A DNA stretch of 64,000 nt, taken from Mucilaginibacter phyllosphaerae (lineage in GTDB: Bacteria; Bacteroidota; Bacteroidia; Sphingobacteriales; Sphingobacteriaceae). Shown piece after piece: positions 62,913-64,000 of the stretch (position 1 is the stretch's first letter; each line of letters begins with the position of its first letter). The stretch lies in assembly GCF_004378255.1 (NCBI RefSeq), contig NZ_SNQG01000003.1, positions 558,001 to 622,000 of the forward strand. The letters are read 5' to 3'. Below the pieces are notes generated by a model. It made no database searches and was not told the origin of the DNA. It saw only the letters and a program-made list of their open reading frames with translations. A program made the translations under genes and the position numbers.

Positions 62913-62937
62913 TTGTTACACTATTGATTTACATATA

Positions 62938-62968
62938 AAAGCCCGGCTGCAATTTGCAGCCGGGCTTT
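62938..62968. terminator. Terminator after sdhB
   Basis: AAAGCCCGGCTGCAA and TTGCAGCCGGGCTTT form a 15-bp stem around a single base, with T-rich sequence after. It serves sdhB and probably the converging gene ending at 62996. Confidence 0.9.
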
Positions 62969-62995
62969 CTTGTTTATATAAAGTTATAACCCCTG

Positions 62996-63475
62996 TTATG
63001 CCTTTTTAATGGTGGCCAGCAGTTCTTTCATTTCCGGTGGTTTTTCGTAAGCCTGTACCAGTTTGCCCTTATGGTCATAAATGGCAATGTAGGGGGTATG
63101 CTTAAGCTGGTAATATTTTTGTACAGTGTAGGTGTAACCTTCGGTACCTAAGGTAAAGTTAGGCCAGGCGGTTAATCCGTAATCTTTTTGGAACGTTTTT
63201 ACCATCCGGATATCGCTAAACGTTATCATCACTACCTGTACGTTTTTAATGTCATTCATCATCGGCTTCATGTCGTTTATCAATTTCTGGCAGTGCCCGC
63301 AATCAGGTGCAAAATAAATAAGCATTACGGGTTTGTTCTTTTTCAGATCGGCCGGTGTGGTGTAAACATCATTGGTAGTTAAAATTTTATACGGTGCAAT
63401 TACCGGCGGGGTGGTTTGCGCCCGTGTGCAAGCCGATGCAATTACCAGGCTTAAAAAAAATACAAGTTTCTTCAT
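62996..63475 (-). CDS. Exported thioredoxin-like protein
   Basis: Start at MKKLVFFLSLVIASACTRAQ, a signal or lipoprotein leader (Cys at 16); 18 upstream codons are not used. The 159-residue product has a thioredoxin-like fold with PVMLIYFAPDCGHCQKLIND (CGHC active site) and a cis-Pro region in YQLKHTPYIAIYD. It is probably a periplasmic disulfide reductase or redox protein. It lies 22 nt after the oxidoreductase gene on the same strand. Confidence 0.88.
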   Translation of the reverse strand: MKKLVFFLSLVIASACTRAQTTPPVIAPYKILTTNDVYTTPADLKKNKPVMLIYFAPDCGHCQKLINDMKPMMNDIKNVQVVMITFSDIRMVKTFQKDYGLTAWPNFTLGTEGYTYTVQKYYQLKHTPYIAIYDHKGKLVQAYEKPPEMKELLATIKKA

Positions 63476-63497
63476 TTGTGTTAGTGTCATATTGTGT

Positions 63498-64000
63498 TTA
63501 AGCTTCCAGCAGTTCCAGCTGCCAGGCAATGTGTTCTTCTGTTACAGGATATAACGCATTATTGCGTATTGTATGATAAACGGCCTCAAATATCTGGTTG
63601 TAATCACCTTTTACAGATGGTACGGTTTCCACACACTTTTCATTATCAATATTAACGATGGTTAGTTGCCCTTCGTTGCCGGAAGGTTCTATGCCGTAAG
63701 CAGGGTCGGTGGGCATCATGCCTTTGTCCAACTGGGCCTCCTGCACATCGCTGCGGTTTTTTATAAAGCTGCCCAGGGTGCCGTTTACCCAAAAGCCGGG
63801 CGTGTCGCCTGCAATCTGCAGGCCCGATGTTAAATAAACATTCAGCTGGTTTGGGTACATTAAATGGTAATGGAAATAATCGGGCACTTCAGATCCATCC
63901 CGGTACATCCCGGTTGTTTTATGGAATGATAACGGCTTGCCAAATAAGGCAATCGTGTTATCAATTAAGTGGGCACCCAGGTCGTAAACCAGGCCACCAG
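63498..64000 (-). CDS. Gfo/Idh/MocA-family oxidoreductase (N-terminus outside window)
   Basis: The frame continues past the right edge: before the first internal Met it reads GGLVYDLGAHLIDNTIALFG, the second-domain signature of Gfo/Idh/MocA dehydrogenases, then FHYHLMYPNQLNVYLTSGLQ and a C-terminus ending IAWQLELLEA. About 165 residues are visible; the Rossmann NAD(P) domain is missing. These enzymes oxidise or reduce sugars and inositols. Likely co-transcribed with the thioredoxin-like gene. Confidence 0.85.
   Translation of the reverse strand, partial: GGLVYDLGAHLIDNTIALFGKPLSFHKTTGMYRDGSEVPDYFHYHLMYPNQLNVYLTSGLQIAGDTPGFWVNGTLGSFIKNRSDVQEAQLDKGMMPTDPAYGIEPSGNEGQLTIVNIDNEKCVETVPSVKGDYNQIFEAVYHTIRNNALYPVTEEHIAWQLELLEA

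Noticed and set aside
1..64000. CRISPR array, insertion sequence or prophage
   Set aside because: No regularly spaced repeats, transposase, integrase or phage structural genes were seen.

Overview
The window looks like chromosomal DNA of a Bacteroidota member, most likely of the Sphingobacteriaceae (Mucilaginibacter/Pedobacter type). The signs are a SusC-like TonB-dependent receptor with a carboxypeptidase-regulatory-like N-terminus, a DUF4374 lipoprotein, DUF6515 and DUF5597 proteins, an sdhCAB order, few Shine-Dalgarno sequences, and at least one exact Bacteroidota promoter (TTTG, 19 nt, TAnnTTTG). The genus is inferred from gene content, not measured.

Left third (1-23 kb), accessory in character: the end of a sialidase-like gene; two poorly known genes; a minus-strand tripartite RND efflux operon with its own terminator (7777 down to 2005); a divergent pair of paralogous small membrane proteins; two tandem MarR-like regulators; a DUF202 protein; then a sulfur-compound island (10.5-20.5 kb). 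The island encodes a TsdA-like dihaem cytochrome c, a periplasmic DsrE-like protein, two periplasmic solute-binding proteins (one AcfC-like), a 48-residue membrane peptide, LysR and Crp/Fnr regulators, a TauE/SafE exporter, a split YeeE/YedE transporter, a metallo-beta-lactamase/rhodanese fusion, a SAM methyltransferase and a YeiH exporter. A 25-bp LysR-type box occurs three times, before the cytochrome, before the LysR unit and before yeiH. This suggests one regulon for import, oxidation and export of thiosulfate, persulfide or sulfite. An AraC regulator, a UlaG-like hydrolase and a doubly truncated FtsX permease fragment close the block.

Middle (23-46 kb): an ECF sigma factor, two FAD oxidoreductases, a YfiT-like hydrolase, an S41 protease, a CsbD-like protein and a beta-barrel protein. 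A decayed stretch (32.4-33.9 kb) holds palindromic repeats plus rtcB and WYL-regulator debris. Next come a xusABC-like xenosiderophore operon with its promoter and a structured leader, an amino-acid permease with a ferredoxin-type reductase, Amt and DNA polymerase IV.

Right third (45-64 kb): a TPK-like protein, a Gly-rich DUF6515 protein, an SGNH/CE2 esterase, a Cys-rich DUF326 protein, a flavodoxin-like reductase, an RlmI-like methyltransferase and an Lrp regulator. Two unusual tRNA-like RNAs (112 and 115 nt) with covarying acceptor stems follow, then an ABC membrane domain without ATPase next to HlyD and TolC partners, ElaA, a cysteine-less thioredoxin-fold lipoprotein, a GH35-type glycosidase, the sdhCAB operon with hairpin spacers, a thioredoxin-like protein and the end of a Gfo/Idh/MocA oxidoreductase.
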